From: Zygnema cylindricum
Taxonomy: Eukaryota > Streptophyta > Zygnematophyceae > Zygnematales > Zygnemataceae
Length of the DNA stretch: 64,000 nucleotides
Direction of reading: 5' to 3'
Assembly (NCBI GenBank): GCA_037447655.1
Contig: JBBHKE010000060.1
Span: 235,292-299,291 of the forward strand
Shown: piece after piece, positions 22,224-32,060 of the stretch
How positions within the stretch are numbered: position 1 is the first letter of the stretch
How the letters are laid out: every line of letters begins with the position of its first letter
Made by a program: the position numbers and the translations under genes
The notes under the pieces: model-generated
What the model saw: only the letters and a program-made list of their open reading frames with translations
Told to the model about the DNA's origin: nothing
The model's database searches: none

Positions 22224-25200
22224 CTAGTCAATCTTTAATTTCAGACCACACTTCTCCCTGCAAAAAATTAGCTTAGGGGAAGGCACAGGTTTGGTCATCA
22301 TATCTGCTACCATCTCACTATCTGGTCTATACTCTAAACTGATTATTTTGTTTTCTACTTTCTCTCTAACAAAGCTGAGTCTGATGTCCATGTGTTTGGC
22401 TTTAAAATGGTGTTTAGGATTGGCAGAAATAGCGATTGCTGCCTGATTATCACAAAATATTTTCTGCACACCACTCTTAAGGTGACCAAGCTCACCAAGC
22501 AAAGACTTGACCCACATCAATTCTTTTACAGCAGAGCAAGAGGCCATATACTCAGCCTCCATGGTGGACTGAGCAATAACCTTTTGCTGTTTGCTACTCC
22601 AACAGCAAGCCCCATCACCCACATATAATACATATCCAGAAGTACATCTCCTCATCGGAGCATCACCATAACTGGCATCACTCCAAGTAGTGATGTCAGT
22701 ATTCTCCCCACCCAAATGCAACCATAGATCTCTAGTTCCTACCAAATATCTAAGGACTCTCTTAGCTGCCTCCCAATCCCTTTTAGTGGGAGCATTTAGA
22801 CTTCTACTCAGCACTCCTACAGCTGCAGCTAAATCCGGCCGGGTACAATTCATAAAATAGATTAGACTTCCCACTACTTGCCTGTAAGGAATAGTCTGCA
22901 TGAACTTCTGTTCATCAGGAGATAATTCCTCGTCTAAAACTATGACTCCTTCTTCCTCACTCCCCTCACTTCCCTTCTTCAACTCCATTGGAGTTGTACA
23001 ACTATTAGCTTTATCCATTTGAAATTTTTCAAGCATGTTCCCTATTGCTTCCTTTTGAGTCAGTTTTATAATTTTCCTTTTCCGGTCTCTCTCTACTTGA
23101 ATTCCCAAAATATATCTTGCTTCTCCCATATCCTTCATTTCAAATCTCCCCTTAAGATCGGTTTTCAGTTTGTTGATTTTTTCCATTGATTTACTTAATA
23201 CAAGCAAATCATCAACATAAATTGCAATAAATATCAAACCTTCCTCATCTTCAAAAACATAGATTGAGTGATCTGAGCTGATCCGAATATATCCCAGACC
23301 GGTAAGAAACTCATCAAGCTTCTTATTCCATTGTCGAGGTGCCTGTTTCAAACCATAAAGAGATTTAATCAGCCGGCATACCTTACTCTCCTCTCCTTCC
23401 TCCACAAAACCTTCGGGTTGTCGCATGAAGATCTCCTCTTCCAATTCTCCATGCAGAAAGGCTGTCTTGATGTCCATCTGATGCACTTCCATGTCTTCCG
23501 CCGCTGCTAAACTGAGAAGTATGCGGACGGAGGGAAATCTGACCACCGGGGCAAAGGTTTCCTCGTAGTCAATTCCTTCCTTTTGTGTAAATCCCTTTGC
23601 CACTAATCTGGCCTTGTAGCGTTCGATTGTGTTATCTGGGTTCAGTTTTAATTTGAAGACCCACTTACAACCAATTGGTTTTCGGTTAGGTGGACAGTCC
23701 ACCAGCTCCCAAGTATCGGCTGCCATGATTGAAGCCATCTCCTCATTGATGGCTGTCTTCCACCGGTTTCTTTCTGGACAAGTCATCGCCTCTCTATAAG
23801 ATTGAGGTTCATCTTGATGAGATAGTTTAGTTACCTTGTTGTTAACCTGTTTTTCTTGCAGTCTTTTGCTACTTCTCCTCCCCCCCTCAAAATCTGAGGC
23901 CGGAATAGATGGTTCTCGTGGATTCTTTCGAACAAACTCGTCTTCTCCCCTATCCCTTGATCCCGAATCAATTTCCACCACGTCTTCCGCTTCGAGTAGA
24001 GTTGTCACTGGAGTTTCCACAGCCGAGTCCTTTTCGGTCTGATTTGTTCCTGCAAGAATGTCATCTTCTCTAAAACCTGGATAGTTAGGAAGCTCAAAGT
24101 CATCGGAATTTTCTGACTCAAATCTGATTTTTACTGGCTTCGTATATTTGAAGGGATCCACAGATTTTCCTTCATCCATAACTACTAGATGCTTTACTAA
24201 GATTATATCTTCCCTTTTTAGATCATAAACTCTATATCCTTTAACATCCTCATCATATCCTAATAAGTATCCCGGTTTTCCTTTAGGATCTAGCTTCCAA
24301 TTGGACCGATCAGTATCTAGACTGAATACTTGACTGCCGAAAACCTTTAAGTGAGATATGTCTGGTTTCCGGCCTGTCCATCTCTCATAAGGTGTTTGAT
24401 CTTTTATAGCTGAAGTAAGAACTCTATTCTTGAGGTAATTAGCACAGTTCATTGCTTCCGCCCAAAACCTTTTTCCTATCTTTTTATCCGACAACATACT
24501 TCTAGCACTATCACTTAGTGTTCTATTTAACCTTTCAGCTACCCCATTCTGTTCAGGATTTTCTGGAACTGTCTTTTGGTGTTGGACCCCATCTTCCCTC
24601 AGAAAATCCTCAAACTGGTTAGAAGTATACTCTCCACCATTGTCACTCCTTACTCTCTTGATTGGAGTTTCATGGAGTTTTTCGCTCCATGCTTTATATT
24701 GTCTAAAACAATCCTCAGCTTCGGACTTGTTTTTCAAAAAATATACCCGGGAATACCGAGACCAATCATCAGTTATAGTCATCATAAATCTCTTCCCCCC
24801 CGGTGAGGGCACTTTAGCCGGTCCCCAAATATCTGTGTGTACTAGATCTAGAAGTTTTTCTCCCTTATAGGTGGCTGATTTAGGAAAGGGTAATCTGTGT
24901 GCTTTACCTTGAGCACATCCACTACAATCACTTATATCATCACTTTCACTGAACTGAATCCCTTCCACCACTCCCATCTTTTTCATCTCTCTTAACTTAT
25001 CTAGATTCACATGCCCAAGCCTCTTATGCCACATTGTAATATCATGAACACCAGCATAATAAAGTTTCTTCTTTTCATTACTTAAGATCAGCCTAAACAT
25101 CCCATGGCTACCTTTCTCAGCAATAAAATAGACATCCTCCTCAAAACTAGCAGTAAAGACTCCTTCCCTAGTGCTAGTGAAAAAACCCTTATCATCTAAT

Positions 25201-26582
25201 ACTGATGTAGAGATAAGGTTTTTGTTCAGCTCCGGAATAAACAATACATCGGAGAATGTTAATATGGATGTCTTTCCTTTTACTAACACTTTCAAATCTA
25301 CCGATCCTACAAGAGTAGTGGTGACTATCCTCCCATCCCCGTACTCTATCTCTACGGTGGGAATCTTTCTTATCTTAGTGAACAGGTGTCTATCCTTACA
25401 CATGTGCATGGAGGCACCTGAATCTACAATCCAGCCTGCTTCACCTTTCAATCCACCGTAAGCACATTTCTGCCTTCGTGGAATTTCGACCTCATTTTTC
25501 GCCTCCAACTCCTCATCCAAAAGGAGCTCATCGTCCTCGTCCTCGTATTCCGCCTCAAGTACCTGTGTGACAAGGGCCTTTTTCTTTCCTCTCGGGGTAC
25601 CACCGGTCTGCCCCTCCTTTAACCGAAGCTCGGTTAGCTTAGTGCACTCTGCCATATAGTGCCCCGGTTTCTTACAAAAATGACATAAACCTTTGGGAGC
25701 CCTTGGTTCGAACTCGTCGGCCTGTTTTTTCTGCTCCCTACCCCCATAGTTTCCGACCGGTTTTCGGGAATCCTTGTTCCTCCAATCAGTCGCTGTTGCC
25801 AAGGCTTGGCCACTCTTTCCTCCCCTTCGGATCTCAATTGTATTCTCTTGAACGAGAATCATCCCTACCACTGAGTTCCATATCCACCTTGAGTCAGGCA
25901 AGTCCTGCACACGGTAAACTATGTTCACGAACTCATCAGGTAACTTCATCAGTAAACAGTTAACCTTTTCTTTTTCACTAAAATCTTTTCCCGCACTCTC
26001 TAGCTCCATGAAGAGTGTAGCAAGCTCATTGCAAAAATCCAACATATTTCCCCCTTTGTATACATACTCCTTAACTTTCTGATCAGCCAACTGTTGTTGC
26101 TGAATCGTACCACTTCGGTACATCTCTATGAGAGCCATCCAAAGATCGGATGCCCTTTCTACCTGCAAATGAGGACATGCAAGTCCTTGAGTGAGATGGC
26201 GTAGGATGAAGTGCTTTGCCGCCATATTGTTGAAGTCCCAGGTTTCAGTATCATTCTCCTCGTTCCTCGGAATAGGTGACATGAATGCTAAACCAGTTGC
26301 TATTGGTGTGGTCGCCTCCTTCTCCTTTCCTTTGTCCACCACCTCTCCTTCCTTTGTTTCCTCCGTTGAAGGTGAATCCTCTTTCCTGGTGAATCTACTT
26401 CCTCCAAACCCTGGAGGAATTCCAAGACTTGATGGACGCCCCAATCGTCCACTCACTATTCCCCAAAACCTTTTTTCGCATAGAGCTCCTATCATCATAC
26501 TTTCCCAGTATATGAAGCCAGTTCCATTAAAGATTGGTACCCTAGAGGGTGGGCCCATAACCTGAAACTCTGAGACCTCCAT
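22224..26582 (-). CDS. Ty1/copia Gag-Pol polyprotein, 1452 codons
   Basis: A single frame encodes all proteins in copia order (protease, integrase, RT, RNase H). A Gag helical region is followed by one CCHC knuckle (CHFCKKPGHYMAEC, about residue 300). The protease has GWIVDSGASMHMC (catalytic Asp about 387). Pre-integrase MWHKRLGHVNLDKL leads to the CSGCAQGK zinc region. The integrase core has Asp about 583 (HTDIWGP), Asp about 646 (RSDNGGEY) and Glu about 681 (GVAERLNRT), the D-D-35-E spacing. RT has QMDIKTAFLHGELEEEIFM and YVDDLLVLS (about 1120). RNase H has TWSDASYGD and STMEAEYMA. The first ATG (26582) lies inside the 5' LTR. A second ATG (26556-26558) lies inside the primer-binding site and gives a start at MGPPSRV. 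Which is used is unknown; genomic RNA starting further upstream in the LTR would carry both. No stop or frameshift is seen. Confidence 0.95.
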   Translation of the reverse strand: MEVSEFQVMGPPSRVPIFNGTGFIYWESMMIGALCEKRFWGIVSGRLGRPSSLGIPPGFGGSRFTRKEDSPSTEETKEGEVVDKGKEKEATTPIATGLAFMSPIPRNEENDTETWDFNNMAAKHFILRHLTQGLACPHLQVERASDLWMALIEMYRSGTIQQQQLADQKVKEYVYKGGNMLDFCNELATLFMELESAGKDFSEKEKVNCLLMKLPDEFVNIVYRVQDLPDSRWIWNSVVGMILVQENTIEIRRGGKSGQALATATDWRNKDSRKPVGNYGGREQKKQADEFEPRAPKGLCHFCKKPGHYMAECTKLTELRLKEGQTGGTPRGKKKALVTQVLEAEYEDEDDELLLDEELEAKNEVEIPRRQKCAYGGLKGEAGWIVDSGASMHMCKDRHLFTKIRKIPTVEIEYGDGRIVTTTLVGSVDLKVLVKGKTSILTFSDVLFIPELNKNLISTSVLDDKGFFTSTREGVFTASFEEDVYFIAEKGSHGMFRLILSNEKKKLYYAGVHDITMWHKRLGHVNLDKLREMKKMGVVEGIQFSESDDISDCSGCAQGKAHRLPFPKSATYKGEKLLDLVHTDIWGPAKVPSPGGKRFMMTITDDWSRYSRVYFLKNKSEAEDCFRQYKAWSEKLHETPIKRVRSDNGGEYTSNQFEDFLREDGVQHQKTVPENPEQNGVAERLNRTLSDSARSMLSDKKIGKRFWAEAMNCANYLKNRVLTSAIKDQTPYERWTGRKPDISHLKVFGSQVFSLDTDRSNWKLDPKGKPGYLLGYDEDVKGYRVYDLKREDIILVKHLVVMDEGKSVDPFKYTKPVKIRFESENSDDFELPNYPGFREDDILAGTNQTEKDSAVETPVTTLLEAEDVVEIDSGSRDRGEDEFVRKNPREPSIPASDFEGGRRSSKRLQEKQVNNKVTKLSHQDEPQSYREAMTCPERNRWKTAINEEMASIMAADTWELVDCPPNRKPIGCKWVFKLKLNPDNTIERYKARLVAKGFTQKEGIDYEETFAPVVRFPSVRILLSLAAAEDMEVHQMDIKTAFLHGELEEEIFMRQPEGFVEEGEESKVCRLIKSLYGLKQAPRQWNKKLDEFLTGLGYIRISSDHSIYVFEDEEGLIFIAIYVDDLLVLSKSMEKINKLKTDLKGRFEMKDMGEARYILGIQVERDRKRKIIKLTQKEAIGNMLEKFQMDKANSCTTPMELKKGSEGSEEEGVIVLDEELSPDEQKFMQTIPYRQVVGSLIYFMNCTRPDLAAAVGVLSRSLNAPTKRDWEAAKRVLRYLVGTRDLWLHLGGENTDITTWSDASYGDAPMRRCTSGYVLYVGDGACCWSSKQQKVIAQSTMEAEYMASCSAVKELMWVKSLLGELGHLKSGVQKIFCDNQAAIAISANPKHHFKAKHMDIRLSFVREKVENKIISLEYRPDSEMVADMMTKPVPSPKLIFCREKCGLKLKID
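26548..26562 (-). promoter_or_regulatory. Primer-binding site, half-tRNA type (copia)
   Basis: The minus strand reads GGTTATGGGCCCACC immediately after the 5' LTR. Fifteen bases are complementary to the anticodon arm of plant initiator tRNA-Met as I recall it (GGUGGGCCCAUAACC), not to a tRNA 3' end. The site contains an ATG in the Gag frame. Confidence 0.8.
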
Positions 26583-27603
26583 AAGTCCTCAGAGTGGACA
26601 GCTTCCAAGAAGCCTCTAGGATAATCCTGACCCCTTTGTGTTTAAGCAAAAATAACTGCCACCCTGGCAGGCAAAAACTCTGACCAACTTCACCCCTGTG
26701 AAGACAAGACTCCCCTGAGTCGATAGCAAAAAGAATCTCTGAATTTGCTCCCCTGAGCAGTAAGTTATGGAGGGTCAAAGTTGACCTTTTGTACAGAAGC
26801 TCTCTGGGAGAGAGGGTCCTATCTTCTAATTTTTCTAAGTCCTATCTCTCTCACAGACTCTATCTACTGATGTACGGAACCAATCAGAATTGAGTTCCGT
26901 ACGTAAAAGTACAGCCGCCGGTGTACTTTCAGTACGGACATTGTACGACATGGCCTAAATGTCGACACATGTCAAATCCGGATTCGGTGCCATAATCTCC
27001 GGAGATTCTACAATCCAACGGAATTTCGCCACGCGTCATCCGATGTGGCGATGGCCACAAACCGCCGAAATCTTCCTCCGCGATCTCGGCGCTAATTCCG
27101 GCCGTCCGATTAAATTAAGATTTAATCGTAGCCGTAATAAATACATGCGCGGTATTTATTTCACTTCCGAAACAAATGCGCGGTATTGATTCGTAATCCG
27201 TACCGGCATCCGTACCGGATCTATGTATCCCGTAACCCGTAACAGTTAAATGAATTTATCGTACGTATACATCTTTAAATCATTATCAAACTATATAGTA
27301 CATATCACGATAGCTAGACCTAACGGCTAAGGCTACCGGCTAATCCCTATCTGCCGGCCGGTAGGTACAGAGATCAATTCCTGCCGCCGGCGCTTAACTT
27401 TTAATTAAATAAATAAACCCTAGGATTAAATTCCCGTAAACTTCAGGATAGCCAAGGTAGCCATGGCTCTAGCTTCCTCTTCAACTTCTCAGTGACTGCA
27501 ACAAGTTTGAGAGTTGGAGAGAGAAGTTAGAGATAGACTGCCTCGGCTTCTTTCTATTTCTATTTAGACCTAGAAAATACTAATAAATCCATTAGTTTCT
27601 ACA
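26563..27603 (-). repeat. 5' LTR of intact copia
   Basis: Same as 21170-22210. Six GTAC cores cluster at about 26871-26949 on the + strand coordinates, upstream of the start of Gag on the element strand. Confidence 0.95.
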
Positions 27604-27608
27604 CTGTA
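27604..27608. repeat. Target site duplication CTGTA (right)
   Basis: Matches 21165-21169. Confidence 0.9.
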
Positions 27609-27699
27609 CTGAATCTTACATATTGTAATATACTAAATCTTACGTACTGTATTGTACTGAATCTTACGTACTGTGCTGAATGTCTGAATCTTACGCAGT

Positions 27700-28214
27700 G
27701 TACACCGCGAATTGTAACTAGAGTTATGTACGCTAATCCCATCACTCCAAATTTTGACTCAATCAACGTAAATAGAGTACAATATTCTAAATTATTATAT
27801 ACATTATTTAAGGTACTTATTGAATGAGTGTTAATAATTCTAATACAGTGCCGTTTTAAATAGTTTTCGTACGGTCGGTGTCTGACAGTGAAAAAATGTA
27901 CTTTATTAAGTAAAAAAGTACAAATAATGATTTAATACAAGACGTTATCATGTAACTGCGTTTTCACAAACTGCGTAGTGCAAACGTCATAATGACGTGA
28001 AACTGTACGTTTTGTCGAATTTTGTAAGTGTACTTAATTTACAGTAGATATAATCACCACCCAAATTTACGCCCAAATTAGAGTATTATAAATTGGAGTA
28101 ATTTTTTTTTCGAAAAGGGTTGATTACCCAAAATACGGTTAATAACTCTAATTATATTTTTTTCGTTTTTGTACTCTAATTATTTTTCTACTCTAATTAC
28201 GATTCGTGGTGTGC
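27700..28214. mobile_element. MITE, TACACCG-terminus family, diverged copy
   Basis: The left end GTACACCGCGAATTGTAACTAG and the right end CTAATTACGATTCGTGGTGTGC are imperfect inverted copies. Internal phrases (TACGCTAAT, AGTGCCGTTTTAAATAG) recur in the copy at 62796-63302. No coding capacity. Confidence 0.65.
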
Positions 28215-29146
28215 TATGTTGAATCTTACGTACTGTACCAACCTCCATTTTTAGGTGTGTTAGATCACTTGTGAGATCTCCATGTCACCCCACCTCCCAT
28301 TTAGCTTTATGACGCGTCGCGCCGCGCAGCGCGTCGTTATGTATAAAGATGTTTAGGGCTTTTTATCATTTGTGTTTTTTTTATATAAAAATAACACAAC
28401 CAATAAAAAACCCTAAACATATAACCATAGATGTCCAATTTGTACGGATTTGGACATCTTTCAAATTTTTACGTAGTATTCGCGACTTCTTAATTTTTCG
28501 TAAAATTCGTATAGATTTCTCTATACGGACATGTACGAAAATGTACGGAAAGCAAAATCCTAGAAAATCCTTAAAAATCTTTAAAATTACGAATAACATA
28601 CACAAATGTACGCATTGTACAGAAAGTGTACCCTATTATACCTAGTAATACGACAAATCTTTGTCAACTATACTGAAATATAAAGAAGCGTACGACAATG
28701 TACCCTATAAACCCTAAAATCCCCCTTTTAGTAACCCTAAGAAGTACTGATATGTACAAACATTGTAAGTAAATGTACGAAAAATCTAACGCAGCTGTAC
28801 TAAAATATACGGGAATGTACGGCGATCTACCCTACAAACCCTAAAATAAATAACCCTAACAAGTACGAAAAATACGGCCACTGTATGTACTTGTATAAAA
28901 AGTGTGCGGCAGTTATATTGAACTATACGAAATTTAAAGAAATGTACTCTAAAACCCTAAAATCCCTATATGTAACCCTAAGAAAATACGAACTTATACG
29001 GACACTGTAGATAACACTACGAAAAATGTACGGATGCAATGCAAAGTAGGCATTTTACAATTTTTTTAACATCGTAAAATGCGTATTGTGCATAGTATTA
29101 ACGAGTTCATTTCGTTCGTATTATGCGAATTGGACATTGTAATTAT
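28215..29146. repeat. AT-rich degenerate tandem repeat with telobox and GTAC motifs
   Basis: A unit of roughly 115-130 bp containing ACCCTAAAATCCC, then GTAACCCTAAGAA, then GTACGAAAAAT is seen near 28690, 28830 and 28950. AAACCCTAAA-type motifs appear several times. No gene is recognised. Confidence 0.6.
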
Positions 29147-29294
29147 GAGACCTCCATTCGTACTCAAAATAGGTAGCTCACCAGAAGCCTCTAAGATAGC
29201 TTAAACCCTTAGACTTTGATCAAATGGGACTGCCACCCTGATAGACAATTGACCGATCTGACTTCACCCTTGTAAAGGCAAGTCTCCCATGAGT
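29147..29294 (-). repeat. Copia LTR fragment (3' end, reverse orientation)
   Basis: The + strand starts TGAGACCTCCATTCGTACTC and follows the end of the intact LTR (TGAGACCTCCATAAG ... GACTCCCCTGAGT) with point changes. It is interrupted at 29295 by another LTR, and related sequence seems to resume after about 30447 (CCTCTAAAAATATCTAAGTC). Confidence 0.75.
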
Positions 29295-30447
29295 TGTTGA
29301 TATTTATGTATTTTCTAGGTCTGTTTTAGGATAGAAAAGTAGCAGAGGCAGTCTGCCTCTAACCTCCTTCTCCAAGCCCCCACACTTGTTGTAGTCACTG
29401 AAGGCTTGATAGGGAGCTAGAGCCATGGCTGCCTAAGCTCACTAGAGAAGACAGGGGGTGGATTAGATAGATTTACCAAAAGTTACTTGACGGACCCAAG
29501 AATTGATCCTGGTACCTGCCGTCCGTCAAGTTCCAATAGCCGTTAGCTCTAACCGTTAAGTCTAGGACACATACTACGATATATAAGGTTCGATAAATAT
29601 ATAAATCTTAACATGTAGATTAATTCATTAACCAACGAATAGATACTTAGTGCATAGATACAGTATGATTTAGTACGGAAAACGGTATGGGGATGGAACG
29701 GATACCGGGCATTTGTTTCGATAGCGAAACAAATACCGCGCGTCGAATTTCAGAGGCTAGGATTATAGCCGGTTTTGATCGGACGGCCGCGATCACAAAA
29801 AAGGCACTTTTGGCGTTTTACGGTCTTTGCCACGTCAGATGACACGTGGCGTGATAACATTGGATTAAGGGGATTTCGGAGATTACAGGAACTAATCTTG
29901 ATTTGACACGTGTCACATTTTGGCCATGTCGTACAATGGCCGTACAGAAAGTACACCGGCACCTGTACTTTTATGTACGACACACTAATTTGATTGGTGC
30001 CGTTCTTCACTAGATAGAGTTTTAGAGGGGAAATAGGACTTAGAAAATTTTGGGTAGGTAGTTGCCTCTCCCAAAGAGCACCTTGTATAAATGGCAAACT
30101 TTGGCCAGCCATTACAATCAATTTACTTGGCCATTTTCAGTGATTCTTTTTACTGCGGACTCAAGGGAGTTCAGGCTACACAGCGGTGTAGTCGGTCAGA
30201 GTTTTTTGCCGGCCAAGGTGGCTGCATTTCTAAGGGAAAGTCAAAGTGGGTGAATGTGTCCAAAACTCATATTCTAACTTTTCATTCTGTGGTGGAATTG
30301 AGCACACTGAAAGTCTTATTTCACAGGGGTGAAGCTATAATGGGTTTGTGATTGTCAAGGGTTGATCATTTGGTTTATATCAACTTGGGTCGGCACTATC
30401 TAGATAAGCTGGATACGTTTCTATGGGCAATGGACCACCGAGTTTCG
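29295..30447 (+). repeat. Copia-family LTR nested in an older LTR
   Basis: Starts TGTTGATATTTATGTATTTTCTAGGTCTG and has the family layout, including the GTAC cluster at 29929-29990, TTGTATAAATGG near 30082, and CACTATCTAGATAAGC near 30396. The right end near GAGTTTCG is approximate, and a target duplication was not clear. Confidence 0.75.
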
Positions 30448-31134
30448 TGCCTACAAAAGAATGGGGCAATTTATCCGGGTTTGTGAATGGCCAAAATTGG
30501 CCTATAAATACTGATGCCCCTTAGAGAGAGACGATTACCTCTAAAAATATCTAAGTCTTAAATCCCTCTCTAAACCCCATTCTACAAAAGTATGGTACCA
30601 ATCAAAAAATTGTGCAGTACAGAAAAGTACAGGTGCAGAGTATTGAAAAGTAAGCTTTAGTATGTCTTAGAAATTTGATTATAGGACTTAGAATATTTTG
30701 GACCACCAACTATTCATTATTAACTATATTTAGTCTAGGTTTTTAGTATCTACTCGAGTAGTTATCTTTAAGTAAATAAGAGTGTACAACCGCCTATAAA
30801 TACATACGTGAAAGATATCCCTCAAAGCTTTAGGGTGTATATGTTGTTACTTGACAATTCAAGTCCAAGTACTTCGATTTTTGTTAGTACATATTCAAGT
30901 GAACCCTGTACATACGTTTTAGATGTTTTTTAGATCTTTTTTGTATTTAGTTCAATTAGGAACAATCCGTTTGAGGCAGAATGTACATTCAGAGTTAAGG
31001 AAATGAAAGCACTAACAGCAGTTTAAGGTGTTTTGTGTCTATTGTCTTTGATTTGCTTGTAGTATATGTTTGTCTGGTTGAAAGACCTCTTTCATTTGAG
31101 GTTAAATATCTTACAGTATTGATCTAGTCTGCTA
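30448..31134. other. Remnant LTR sequence then unassigned flank
   Basis: Roughly 30500-30650 matches the U3-like part of the reverse copia LTR. From 30660 to 31129 I recognise no gene or repeat. TGCTA at 31130-31134 is the left target duplication of the next element. Confidence 0.5.
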
Positions 31135-32060
31135 TGACAGGATCTTTACAAAATAAAAAAAATTTGAGTGCAAATGCAAGCGGAAGCATAAACGAGAAAA
31201 CACACACAAGAGAAAGATAACCCCACGGAAGCCAATATATTCCACGAATAACTTTTCTTACATAATTTCCTCACACCCTCAAAAACACTCTCGCTTCTAT
31301 CTCCTCCAACTCCCCAAACTTACTAAGCTTATCAAATTCCTTCCATTCCTCTAACTCCTTGATCATCTACAAGGAGGACCAATAGAAAGTCATTTGATTG
31401 ATAAATACCTCTAACTCCCTACGCTTCAATATACTCCTCTATAATGTCACGTAACAACAACAAACCAACCGTACACTTAATACGCACTAAGCGTCTACCA
31501 ATGAAACTACATCAATACGCGTAAGAACGAAGTACATGAAAATACACTTCAAATATATTCAACCTGTAGATTTGACCGACGACAAAGTAAAACGATGTCG
31601 GCCGTACAAATGTACGCCGCAACCGAAAGTACGAAACTCCATATTGAACCGAAATAGAACCGTGCGTCGCGAAGCGAAACATGCGGACGCTCGATTCTCC
31701 AATGAAACGTCATAGTACCTTAATCCTCAAATGCACTGACAAGTACCGAAGTACAAATAAACCAATCAACCGCGGCGCGCGAAACGTGCGCCGGCAACGT
31801 ACTACGACAAAGTATTACCACAGAACCAAAGACCACTATGAGCACTAAGACACAAAACCGTACAGTGACCAAACAATAACTGAACCTGGTCGTCGCAAGA
31901 CCGAATCTATGCGAGACCAACAATCTACAAAACGTAGAACAAGACAAAATTAGGACCACACGCTTAACGAAAAGACAACTAGCCGTACAAGCACTTTAAT
32001 AATTCAAGAAACAAATAACATCGACACACAAATACAAATCCCACAATGTAAAACCTAACA
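31135..32060 (-). repeat. 3' LTR, family D
   Basis: 926 bp, similar to 33861-35984 with the nested solo LTR removed. Substitutions and small differences show an older insertion than the intact copia. Confidence 0.9.

Larger units (their letters stand above)
21170..27603 (-). mobile_element. Intact-looking Ty1/copia LTR retrotransposon
   Basis: Two 1041-bp LTRs (21170-22210 and 26563-27603) look identical by eye. They start TGTAGAAAC and end GAGTTTCA on the element strand. A five-base duplication CTGTA flanks the element. The interior holds one uninterrupted gag-pol frame, a primer-binding site and a polypurine tract. Identical LTRs and an open frame mean the insertion is recent and may be mobile. 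Confidence 0.96.
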
